This document shows, piece by piece, positions 1-6,158 of a stretch of 8,117 bases of DNA (position 1 is the stretch's first letter; each line of letters opens with the position of its first letter). The DNA is taken from assembly GCA_903839965.1 (NCBI GenBank), contig CAIMEK010000159.1, positions 1 through 8,117 of the forward strand. Direction: 5' to 3'. Below the pieces are notes generated by a model. The model had not been told where the DNA came from. It searched no databases and was given only the letters and a program-made list of their open reading frames with translations. Both the position numbers and the translations under genes were made by a program. This stretch comes from an uncultured Acetobacteraceae bacterium. Its GTDB lineage: Bacteria; Pseudomonadota; Alphaproteobacteria; Acetobacterales; Acetobacteraceae.

Positions 1-10
1 CGCCGATGAA

Positions 11-122
11 GCCGCGAATCTCCCCTAAACGCTCCGCCTTGACCATGGTCCAAACCCGCCCCGCGATGACACCCAGGGACTACCGGACGGCCGCGAATCG
101 AGGCTACATCAGACCGAATCGA
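11..122. repeat. Short direct repeats upstream of the TPM operon
   Basis: The 10-base word GCCGCGAATC occurs at 11-20 and again at 90-99. The 8-base word CGAATCGA occurs at 94-101 and 115-122, exactly 21 bases apart, or about two helical turns on one DNA face. This lies in the 172 bases before the first TPM gene, where I see no convincing sigma-70 promoter. The repeats could be a regulator-binding array or chance in a GC-rich sequence; nothing else supports a function. Confidence 0.25.
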
Positions 123-172
123 AATGAGGGGATTCGTGAGGTCCCCGCCGTGAAGTTCTGAAGGGCCGACCG

Positions 173-934
173 GTGATCCGTCGCGCGGCATTCACGCTAT
201 TTGCCTGGCTCTGCCTGACCTGTGTGGGTTTGGCCCAGACTCCCGCGATCACGTTCCCGGTGCTCACCGGGCGGGTCGTGGACGAGGCGGGACTCCTCAC
301 CACCTCGGATCGCGCGTCGCTCACCGCGTCGCTCGCCGACCTGGAGGCGAAGACGACGGCCCAGCTCGTCGTGGTCACGCTGAAGTCGCTCCAGGGGACA
401 ACCATCGAGGGCTACGGCTACCAGCTCGGGCGCCATTGGGGGATCGGGCAGAAGGACAAAGATTCTGGCGCCCTGCTGATCGTGGCGACCGCCGAACGCA
501 AGGTCAGGATCGAGGTCGGCTACGGCCTCGAAGGCACGCTTACCGACGCGGCAACGAAGCTGATCATCGAGAACGCAATCCTTCCCGCTTTCAAAACGGG
601 TGATTTCGCAGGCGGCATCAAGAGCGGCACCGATCAGATCGTCCAGTTGCTTCGTGGCGATGCCGGGAGCGCCCCACCGGCGCAGCTGCGAACGGCGGCA
701 CCCGCCAGGTCGAGCACGACCATGCCTGTCTGGCTCGTCATTGTTCTGGGCGTCGGAGGGGTCGGACTTTTGATCTATTGCGCCATCGCGGGGGGAGCGG
801 CCTGCCGGGGGATCATGCAGCTCCTTTTCCTGCTCGCGCTATCCGGGAGAAGTGGGTCTTCGAGCGGCAGATCGTCGTCCTTTTCAGGAGGCGGTGGCTC
901 CTTCGGCGGTGGCGGAAGCTCGGGAAGCTGGTGA
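173..934 (+). CDS. TPM-domain protein, secreted and membrane-anchored (YgcG family)
   Basis: 253-residue envelope protein with a TPM (TLP18.3/Psb32/MOLO-1) domain. Start is GTG at 173, with AAGGG at 161-165 as ribosome binding site, 7 bases away. Residues 1-21 form a signal peptide (RR, hydrophobic core, likely cleavage after GLA). The TPM core spans about 34-160 and includes VVDEAGLL, a stretch around QLVVVTL, the GQKDKDSGALL motif (92-102) and VRIEVGYGLEG (111-121). A transmembrane helix follows at about 185-206, perhaps a second at 211-224, then a Ser/Gly-rich tail ending SGSW, typical of this family. The globular domain should lie in the periplasm. The plant homologue TLP18.3 has been linked to photosystem II repair and acid phosphatase activity; the role of bacterial members is unsettled. 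It is followed after 10 bases by a second TPM gene, so the two are probably co-transcribed. Family call is firm; biochemical role unknown. Confidence 0.9.
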   Translation: MIRRAAFTLFAWLCLTCVGLAQTPAITFPVLTGRVVDEAGLLTTSDRASLTASLADLEAKTTAQLVVVTLKSLQGTTIEGYGYQLGRHWGIGQKDKDSGALLIVATAERKVRIEVGYGLEGTLTDAATKLIIENAILPAFKTGDFAGGIKSGTDQIVQLLRGDAGSAPPAQLRTAAPARSSTTMPVWLVIVLGVGGVGLLIYCAIAGGAACRGIMQLLFLLALSGRSGSSSGRSSSFSGGGGSFGGGGSSGSW

Positions 935-944
935 GGAAAAACCA

Positions 945-1553
945 ATGATCACCGAGTCCGACAAAGCCCGTGTCACCGCGGCGATCCGTGCGGCGGAGTC
1001 GCGCACCGCCGGGGAGATCTTCTGCGTCATCGCCCGGCACTCGAGCGATTATCGGCTTGTTCCAGTCGCATGGGCGGCTGCGGCGGCGATGTTTGCGCCG
1101 CTGCCGTTGCTTGGCTTGACAAACTGGTCGGCGCCGGTCGTCTACCTCCTGCAAATCATCGCATTCTTGCTTGTGGCGATGGTTCTGTCCCGTTCGAGGG
1201 TCAGGTTCAGGGTCGTGCCTCGCCAGGCGCAGCACGACCGCGCCCATGCCGAAGCGATGCGCCAGTTTTACGCACAGGGGATCGACAAGACCGAACACCG
1301 TACAGGTGTGCTCATTTTCGCGTCGGCTGCCGAGCGGTATGTGGAGATCGTCGCCGATGCCGGGATCAACGACAAGGTGTCGCCCGTGGTTTGGGACGAC
1401 GCGGTTCGCGCGCTGGTGTCGGCTGTGAAGGACGGCCGCCCGGCGGACGGTTTCGTGGCCGCGATCGAGCAATGCGGCGTGATTCTCGCGGAACATTTCC
1501 CACCGGGTGCCCTGAAGCGCGATGAACTGCCCGACAAGCTGGTGGAGATCTGA
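945..1553 (+). CDS. TPM-domain membrane protein with a transmembrane hairpin inside the domain
   Basis: 202-residue partner of the preceding gene. The frame is open back to an ATG at 852, but I choose ATG 945: GAGG at 933-936 is well placed, residues before it resemble no TPM sequence, and the earlier start would run deep into the upstream gene. Residues 4-36 match the first part of a TPM domain (RVTAAIRAAESRTAGEIFCV). Two hydrophobic helices follow at about 39-58 and 64-82. The domain then resumes at about 90-190, with TGVLIFASAAERYVEIVAD corresponding to the GALLIVATAERKVRIEVGY block of its neighbour. The hairpin therefore splits the domain in sequence, and both halves should lie on the same side of the membrane. 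There is no signal peptide or glycine tail. Two adjacent TPM proteins of different topology suggest they work together in the envelope; this is inferred. Confidence 0.88.
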   Translation: MITESDKARVTAAIRAAESRTAGEIFCVIARHSSDYRLVPVAWAAAAAMFAPLPLLGLTNWSAPVVYLLQIIAFLLVAMVLSRSRVRFRVVPRQAQHDRAHAEAMRQFYAQGIDKTEHRTGVLIFASAAERYVEIVADAGINDKVSPVVWDDAVRALVSAVKDGRPADGFVAAIEQCGVILAEHFPPGALKRDELPDKLVEI

Positions 1554-1611
1554 CGGTCAGGCTCAACCAGCGAGCGTCAGCAATCCTGTGCTCGATGGGT
1601 GAAAGCGGCCC

Positions 1612-1629
1612 GTCTGGTTTCGGCCAGAC
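1612..1629. other. Perfect 6-bp stem-loop downstream of the TPM operon
   Basis: GTCTGG (1612-1617) and CCAGAC (1624-1629) are exact inverted repeats around the 6-base loop TTTCGG. The stem begins 58 bases after the stop of the second TPM gene, a plausible place to end that transcript. No run of T follows on either strand, so it does not meet the usual definition of an intrinsic terminator. It may stabilise the mRNA end or be chance. Confidence 0.3.
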
Positions 1630-1859
1630 CTGACCACAGCCTCAGGCCGACTGGCGGCGTCCACCCCAAGCAGACCTGCACCCCAACCAAGTGCCGGACC
1701 TCCACCACACCGCCCGCCCAGGCCGACCCGTCCAGCTTCGCCGTCCCTGAGAGGAGTGCCCGAGAACAAGGGCCGCGCAGCGGACCCAGAGGCAGGGGAG
1801 GCGCCAACCCGAGCGCCGGCCCATCCCGCGAAACCCGCCACCGTCAGAAAACATAACTC

Positions 1860-1889
1860 TTGCGTGAATTATACTAACTGCGCTATATG
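1860..1889 (+). promoter_or_regulatory. Candidate sigma-70 promoter for the hypothetical gene
   Basis: The sequence turns sharply AT-rich here against a very GC-rich background. TTGCGT (1860-1865) is a possible -35 box and TATATG (1884-1889) a possible -10 box, separated by 18 bases. TATACT at 1870-1875 is an alternative -10 but has no good -35. With the first pairing, transcription would begin around 1895-1898, at or beside the ATG at 1898. The mRNA would then be leaderless or nearly so, which agrees with the lack of a Shine-Dalgarno sequence. Deduced by eye only. Confidence 0.4.
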
Positions 1890-1897
1890 AACCCACC

Positions 1898-2545
1898 ATG
1901 CCAGCGCAGCCCCAACCCCTCCCACCCCCGGCCGCGCTCCCCGACCTCACCGGCCGGCTCGGCGGCCTCTTCATCGCCCTCATCAAGCTCATCGCCGCCT
2001 GCTTCGCCCGCCACCCGCGCTTCGCCCTCATCGTCGTGCCGCTCTGCCGCCGGCTCGCCCACACGCGGCTGCGCATCGAGCGCATGTTGGCCCGCCTCGC
2101 CGCCGGCAAGCCGGCCCAGCGCCGCTCGCCCCCGCCCCGCCCGCACCAGCCCGCCAATCCGCCGCCCGCCGAGGCACCGCCCGCCGTCCCCCGCCCGCGC
2201 ATCCCCAGCACCCCGGCCTGGCTGCTCAAGGCCACCGGCTCCGAGGCCGCCATCATCGGCAACCAACTGGAGGCGCTGCTGGCCGAACCCGCGGTCGCCG
2301 ACCTGCTCGCCCGTACCCCGGCGCTGGCGCACCTGCTGCATCCCGTGCGCCGCATGCTGGGCATCGCCGTGCTTCCCCCCAAGCGGCGCAAGCCGCGCAA
2401 GCCCCGCCAGCCGCGCGTTCGCCGCGTCCGGCCCAGGCTGCCCGCCCCCAAACGCGAGCAGCTGCCGGCCTGGCTGCAGGGCCGCCCGCCCACCGCCTCG
2501 TTGCAGCCGCTGCCCTGGACGGTCGAAAAAAAGCGCCGCTCCTGA
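1898..2545 (+). CDS. Hypothetical proline/arginine-rich protein with one hydrophobic segment
   Basis: 215-residue protein of unknown function. I prefer this frame to the overlapping 1887-2588 frame because nearly every third codon position is G or C, while the other frame gives a serine/proline-rich shadow. Start is ATG 1898; no Shine-Dalgarno is visible. In order: a proline-rich N-terminus, a hydrophobic stretch at 22-36 followed by a second, Arg-flanked one at 42-50, a Pro/Arg linker at about 71-107, a compact helical region at 107-157 (AWLLKATGSEAAIIGNQLEA, then ALAHLLHPVRRMLGI), a very basic stretch KRRKPRKPRQPRVRRVRPR at 162-180, and a second PAWL motif at 190-193. From memory, proteins of this pattern recur in Acetobacteraceae, sometimes in several copies; I cannot verify that here. 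The basic tail could bind nucleic acid or phospholipid, but this is speculation. It converges on the transporter operon. Confidence 0.68.
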   Translation: MPAQPQPLPPPAALPDLTGRLGGLFIALIKLIAACFARHPRFALIVVPLCRRLAHTRLRIERMLARLAAGKPAQRRSPPPRPHQPANPPPAEAPPAVPRPRIPSTPAWLLKATGSEAAIIGNQLEALLAEPAVADLLARTPALAHLLHPVRRMLGIAVLPPKRRKPRKPRQPRVRRVRPRLPAPKREQLPAWLQGRPPTASLQPLPWTVEKKRRS

Positions 2546-2569
2546 ACCGGGCCGAACCGTGCCGTTAAC

Positions 2570-2585
2570 GTTACGATATCGAAAC
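2570..2585. promoter_or_regulatory. Imperfect 16-bp palindrome in the convergent gap
   Basis: GTTACGATATCGAAAC reads as two arms with a single A/A mismatch around the perfect core CGATATCG (2574-2581). It directly follows another palindrome, CGTTAACG (2563-2570). Size and symmetry resemble a dimeric repressor operator, yet the site lies between two converging genes where no promoter is expected. I saw no clear GC stem plus T-run terminator for either gene in this 62-base gap. Confidence 0.3.
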
Positions 2586-2607
2586 TAGAGCGCCCCCGCC
2601 AGCCGCC

Positions 2608-3600
2608 CTACAACGAACGAATCTCGCGAACGCGAAAACACCGCACGGCATGCCCAGGTCGCACTTCTTCAATGGCCGGCACATCGCCATGCCGGCAGGC
2701 GTCCACCGCGTAGGGGCAACGTGTCTGGAACGAGCAGCCGGGCGGCGGGTCCAGCGGGCTCGGCACATCGCCCTGCAGGATGATGCGGTTGCGCTGCAGC
2801 TTCGGGTCGGGCGGCGGAGAGGCCGAGTAAAGCGCCTCCGTGTAGGGGTGGAGCGGCTGCGCCTGCAGCGCTTCGCTGTCCGCCAGCTCCACGACATGGC
2901 CAAGATACATCACCGCGATCCGGTCGCTGACATGCCCAACCAGGGACAGGTCGTGCGAGATGAAGAGGTAGGTGAGCCCGAAACGATCCTGCAGATCGAG
3001 CAAAAGGTTGATGACCTGCGCCTGGATCGACACATCCAGTGCCGACACCGCCTCGTCGCACAGGATCAGCTTGGGATGCAGCGCAATCGCCCGGGCGATG
3101 CCGATCCGCTGGCGCTGGCCGCCGGAGAATTCGTGCGGGTAGCGGTTCGCATGCTCCGGCCGCAAGCCGACCACCGAAAGCAGCTCCGCCACCCGCTCCT
3201 GGCGCTCCGCCCGCTGGCCGATGCCATGGATGGCATAGGGTTGCGCCAGGATCGCGCCCACCGTCCATCGGGGATTGAGCGAGGAGTAGGGGTCCTGGAA
3301 CACCACCTGCATCTCGCGCCGCAAGGATCGCATTGCCGCCCCGCCAAGCGGAACGATGTCGCGGCCCTCGAATTCGACGGCGCCCGCCGTAGGCTCCTCC
3401 AGGCGCAGCGCGGTGCGGCCGAGCGTCGTCTTGCCGCAGCCGGACTCTCCCACCAGTCCCAGGGTTTCGCCGCGGCGCACTTGCAGGTCCACGCCGCGGA
3501 CCGCCTGCACTGCCCCGACCTGCCGGTTCAACAAGCCGCCGTGCACGGGATAGTGCTTCACCAGCCCGCGCAGGGCGAGCAGCGGCGCGGCCTCGCTCAT
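2608..3600 (-). CDS. dppF: Peptide-type ABC importer ATPase, DppF/OppF family
   Basis: 330-residue cytoplasmic ATPase that would energise uptake by a peptide/nickel-type (PepT family) importer. I start at the ATG at 3600; the frame runs further upstream but those residues fit no ABC protein. GGAGG lies 10 bases ahead (complement of 3611-3615), inside the end of the preceding gene. The start overlaps that gene's stop as ATGA, implying translational coupling. Motifs: Walker A GESGCGKT (51-58), Q-loop Gln102 in FQDPYSSLNP, signature FSGGQRQRI (158-166), Walker B LILCDE with Glu183, H-loop His216. The C-terminal oligopeptide-transporter domain carries HPYT (251-254) and four cysteines (289, 295, 302, 321) in the pattern reported to hold an iron-sulfur cluster in some Dpp ATPases. 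The long N-terminal arm before Walker A is typical of the F subunit. The symbol is family-level; the substrate is unknown. Last gene of the operon. Confidence 0.93.
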   Translation of the reverse strand: MSEAAPLLALRGLVKHYPVHGGLLNRQVGAVQAVRGVDLQVRRGETLGLVGESGCGKTTLGRTALRLEEPTAGAVEFEGRDIVPLGGAAMRSLRREMQVVFQDPYSSLNPRWTVGAILAQPYAIHGIGQRAERQERVAELLSVVGLRPEHANRYPHEFSGGQRQRIGIARAIALHPKLILCDEAVSALDVSIQAQVINLLLDLQDRFGLTYLFISHDLSLVGHVSDRIAVMYLGHVVELADSEALQAQPLHPYTEALYSASPPPDPKLQRNRIILQGDVPSPLDPPPGCSFQTRCPYAVDACRHGDVPAIEEVRPGHAVRCFRVREIRSL

Positions 3601-4628
3601 GCCAGCGTTGCCTCCGCCCCGGTCGGCACCGGCAGGTGCAACCAGCAACGCACGCGGTGCATCTCCGGCGAGCCGGGCGGCGCGGCCAGGGGCGGCTCCC
3701 AGCGTCGGCAAGGCGCATGCACCGCCAGGCACCGATCGGCGAAACGGCAGCCGCAGGACCCAAGCTCCCGCATGTCGGGCACCGAGCCGGGAATGGCGAC
3801 CAGGCGCTCGCGCCGGCCCCGCCGCCGGTCCGCCCGCGGAATGGAACCGAGCAAGCCGCTCGTATAGGGATGCAGGGGAGCGGCGAAGATGTCATCCACC
3901 GGCGCGTCCTCCACCACCACGCCGGCATACATCACGGCGACGCGCTGGGCCATCTCGGCCACCACGCCCATGTTGTGGGTGATCAGCACCAGGGCGGTTC
4001 CCGCTTCCCGCTTCAGCCGGTTCATCAGGTCCAGAATCTGGGCCTGCACCGTCACGTCGAGCGCGGTGGTCGGCTCGTCCGCCAGCATGACCTTGGGACG
4101 GCACGCCAAGGCCATCGCGATCATGACGCGCTGGCGCATTCCGCCGGAAAGCTGATGCGGATAGCTGCGGGCCCGCCGCTCCGGGGAAGGCAGGGCAACC
4201 AGACGCAACATCTCGACGGCCCGGTCCCATGCCTGCGCGGCGCTGACGGGCTGGTGGCGGGCGACCGCCTCCGCAATCTGCCGCCCGACCGTGAACACCG
4301 GGTTCAGGCAGCTCATCGGCTCCTGGAAAATCATCGACACGGCATTGCCCCTGACCTCCTGCATCGCCGGCTCCGGCAGCGTCGCCAGGTCGCCGACCCC
4401 CTCCAGGAGAATGCGGCCGCCGGCAATCCGGCCGGTGCGATCCGGCAGCAGCCGCATGATCGACAGGGCCGTCACGCTCTTGCCGCTCCCGGATTCCCCG
4501 ACGATGCACAGCGTCTCCCCCCGGTTGACGGTGAAGGAGACGCCGTCCACCGCCCGCAGGGTGCCGCGCTGGGTCAGGAATTCCGTTCTGAGGTCTTCAA
4601 CCCGGAGCAGGGGCGCATCGGCTGCCAT
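3597..4628 (-). CDS. dppD: Peptide-type ABC importer ATPase, DppD/OppD family
   Basis: 343-residue cytoplasmic ATPase, partner of the DppF-type protein that follows with a 4-base overlap. Motifs in order: Walker A GESGSGKS (44-51), Q-loop Gln102 in FQEPMSCLNP, signature LSGGMRQRV (160-168), Walker B VMLADEP with Glu185, H-loop His218. The C-terminal oligopeptide-transporter domain has PLHPYTSGLL and cysteines 292, 294, 300, 307 and 328, compatible with the cluster-binding pattern described for this family. All ATP-site residues are intact. The start ATG is 11 bases after the stop of the second lyase. Its Shine-Dalgarno is weak, so translation is probably coupled. Only ATPases are present here; two permeases (DppB and DppC types) are needed and must lie beyond the window or elsewhere. 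The symbol marks the family, not a proven dipeptide substrate. The lyase neighbours suggest the cargo is something they cleave. Confidence 0.93.
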   Translation of the reverse strand: MAADAPLLRVEDLRTEFLTQRGTLRAVDGVSFTVNRGETLCIVGESGSGKSVTALSIMRLLPDRTGRIAGGRILLEGVGDLATLPEPAMQEVRGNAVSMIFQEPMSCLNPVFTVGRQIAEAVARHQPVSAAQAWDRAVEMLRLVALPSPERRARSYPHQLSGGMRQRVMIAMALACRPKVMLADEPTTALDVTVQAQILDLMNRLKREAGTALVLITHNMGVVAEMAQRVAVMYAGVVVEDAPVDDIFAAPLHPYTSGLLGSIPRADRRRGRRERLVAIPGSVPDMRELGSCGCRFADRCLAVHAPCRRWEPPLAAPPGSPEMHRVRCWLHLPVPTGAEATLA

Positions 4629-4639
4629 GCCCGTGCCGC

Positions 4640-6154
4640 TTAGCCGTCGGCCAGGATCGCGTCGGCGGCGTGGGCCAGCATCCGCCGCGCCGCGGCAATC
4701 CGGCCGTCCGTGGCATCGAGCCAGCCGCGGTCCGCGGCGAGTGCCGCTTGTGCCTCGGCCAGCATCCGATCGACCTCCGCCGGCGCGATGCTGCCGCGCG
4801 TGACGCGGGTGCGCACGAAGGCGTCGACGTCAAGCGCCTCCCGCACCGCCGCATCGCTCAGGCCGAGCGGATGGCCGATGGTCTGCCGCGCGGCCTCGTC
4901 CAGCAGCGCCCCCGTCGCCTGTTGCGGCAAGATGCCCTCGGCGAGGCAGAGGCGCACCAGCCGGCCGACGGCATGGTGGCTGTGACGGTAGGACAGCCCG
5001 GTATCGCGGACCAGCGCGTCGGCAAGGTTGCTCGCGGTGCTCCAGCTCGCCTCGACAACCTTGCGCATCCGCGCCGTGTGCACCACGAGGGTGTCGATGA
5101 TGCCCGTGGCCAGCTCCACCATCGCCGCCGTGCAGGCGATCGCGTCGTCCAGCATGGAAAGTTCCCGGATCGCCTGATCGCCGGAGCCCTCGCCGCGGAA
5201 GGTGGCCATGGCCTGGGCGAGCCATTGGGTGGCCCCGCCGGCCGCCTTCTTGATGGCTTCCAGGGCGGAGGGGTTCTTCTTCTGTGGAAAGATGCTGCTG
5301 GTGCCGCAGAAGGCGTCGTCGGTCTCGACAAGCCCGAACTCCCAGCTCGACCAGACATGCAGGTCGGTGGCGATGTCGTTCAGCGTGGTCATGACGAAGG
5401 CAAGGGCGGCAGCGGCTTCCGCCGCATACCACGCCTCGCGCGCCAGGCGGCTGTTCTCCACCAGCCCGTCGAAACCGAGCAGCGCCGCGGTGTGGTCGCG
5501 GTCCAGCGGCCAGGAGGTGCCGGCGAGCCCCACTGCGCCAAGCGGCGACAGGTTCACCCGTGCATAGGTTTCGACCAGCCGGCGGAAATCCTCCTCCAGC
5601 CTAACGTTCATGCTGTGCAGGTAGTGGCCAAGAATCCAGGGCTGGGCGTGTTGCATGTGCGTGTAGCCCGGCATGACGGTGCGGTTGTGCCGCGTGGCCT
5701 GGGCGAGGATGGCGGCGCGCAGCCCCAGCAGCAGCCGCATCACGCGCAGCAGGCCGCCGCGCTTGTGCAGGCGCCGCACGGTCGCGCCCTGGTCGATGCG
5801 GCTGCGGCCGGTGTGCATGCGCCCGGCAACGTCCTCGCCGATCGCACGCGCGAGTTCGGCCTCCACCTGGAGAAGGAAACTCCCGCGCTGCGCATCGGCG
5901 GACAGGCCCTCGGGCCCGGCCGCCACAATGCGTCCGAGCGCCCCCAGGATCGCGCGGCCCTGGGCCGGCGTCAGCACGCCCTGCTCCACCAGCATCACGG
6001 TGTGCGCCTGGTCCACCTCCAGGAACGCCTGGAAATGCCCGATCTCATGCAGCAGGCCGGGGGCCTGACAGGTGCGCACGAAAAGTTCCGACGGGCCCCG
6101 GCTGAGGCGGGCGTCGGTGAGGAGCGCGCCGGTGGGCGCTTGTGTTTCGCTCAT
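4640..6154 (-). CDS. Diverged argininosuccinate lyase family enzyme (second of pair)
   Basis: 504-residue member of the fumarase/aspartase superfamily, argininosuccinate-lyase branch. These enzymes eliminate an amine from a substituted succinate to give fumarate. Conserved regions: HTGRSRID (114-121), GYTHMQHAQP (163-172) with the Thr-His pair at 165-166, and the signature loop GTSSIFPQKKNP (284-295), where Ser286 matches the catalytic serine and Lys292/Asn294 are kept. Departures from ArgH: Ile120 replaces the Asn of RSRND, which contacts substrate; the NSLDAVSDRD-like helix is NSRLAREAWY; and the ArgH YNKDxQED motif is absent (FRGEGSGDQAIREL instead). It is longer than typical ArgH (about 460). 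The start follows the first lyase's stop by 4 bases, with GAGG inside that gene's end, so they are co-translated. I read it as a lyase of altered substrate range or a partner subunit, not arginine biosynthesis. Automated annotation would probably call it argH. Confidence 0.85.
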   Translation of the reverse strand: MSETQAPTGALLTDARLSRGPSELFVRTCQAPGLLHEIGHFQAFLEVDQAHTVMLVEQGVLTPAQGRAILGALGRIVAAGPEGLSADAQRGSFLLQVEAELARAIGEDVAGRMHTGRSRIDQGATVRRLHKRGGLLRVMRLLLGLRAAILAQATRHNRTVMPGYTHMQHAQPWILGHYLHSMNVRLEEDFRRLVETYARVNLSPLGAVGLAGTSWPLDRDHTAALLGFDGLVENSRLAREAWYAAEAAAALAFVMTTLNDIATDLHVWSSWEFGLVETDDAFCGTSSIFPQKKNPSALEAIKKAAGGATQWLAQAMATFRGEGSGDQAIRELSMLDDAIACTAAMVELATGIIDTLVVHTARMRKVVEASWSTASNLADALVRDTGLSYRHSHHAVGRLVRLCLAEGILPQQATGALLDEAARQTIGHPLGLSDAAVREALDVDAFVRTRVTRGSIAPAEVDRMLAEAQAALAADRGWLDATDGRIAAARRMLAHAADAILADG

Positions 6155-6158
6155 GGCA

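Larger units (their letters stand above)
1554..1897. other. Gene-free stretch between TPM operon and hypothetical gene
   Basis: About 344 bases without a believable gene. Short open frames exist on both strands (for example 1599-1856 plus and 1563-1841 minus), but their products are low-complexity, match no family I know and lack good ribosome sites. Seen here: a small palindrome CTGACGGTCAG overlapping the stop codon of the TPM gene (1550-1560), a perfect 6-base-pair hairpin at 1612-1629, nested inverted words at 1621-1649, and an AT-rich island from about 1846 to 1890. It could be a remnant or a dispersed intergenic repeat, but a single copy gives no proof. Confidence 0.5.

Noticed and set aside
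2..28. Plus-strand frame ending ADEAANLP-stop, which might be the tail of a lemA gene
   Set aside because: LemA often precedes TPM genes and can end in an acidic/alanine tail, but eight residues cannot support the call.
1..46. Minus-strand open frame from ATG at 46 to the left edge, possibly the start of a divergent gene
   Set aside because: Only 15 codons are visible, with no recognisable family and no clear ribosome site.
1..160. Plus-strand frame open from the left edge to a TGA at 158-160
   Set aside because: The translation is basic and proline-rich with no resemblance to a known protein; an open frame of this length is expected by chance in GC-rich DNA.
852..944. Upstream extension of the second TPM protein to an ATG at 852
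   Set aside because: It lies wholly inside the first TPM gene, and a well-placed GAGG favours ATG 945.
1563..1856. Small open frames on both strands between the TPM operon and the hypothetical gene
   Set aside because: Low-complexity products, no ribosome sites, no family resemblance; not enough to call genes or a pseudogene.
2526..2532. Run of seven A that reads as T7 on the minus strand, a possible terminator tail for the transporter operon
   Set aside because: No stable stem precedes it on the minus strand, and it lies inside the coding end of the hypothetical gene (Lys-Lys codons).
1642..2588. Long alternative frames overlapping 1898-2545 on both strands (1642-2493 minus, 1883-2341 minus, 1887-2588 plus)
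   Set aside because: They give Ser/Pro/Arg or Gly/Arg-rich shadows; third-position G/C bias points to 1898-2545.
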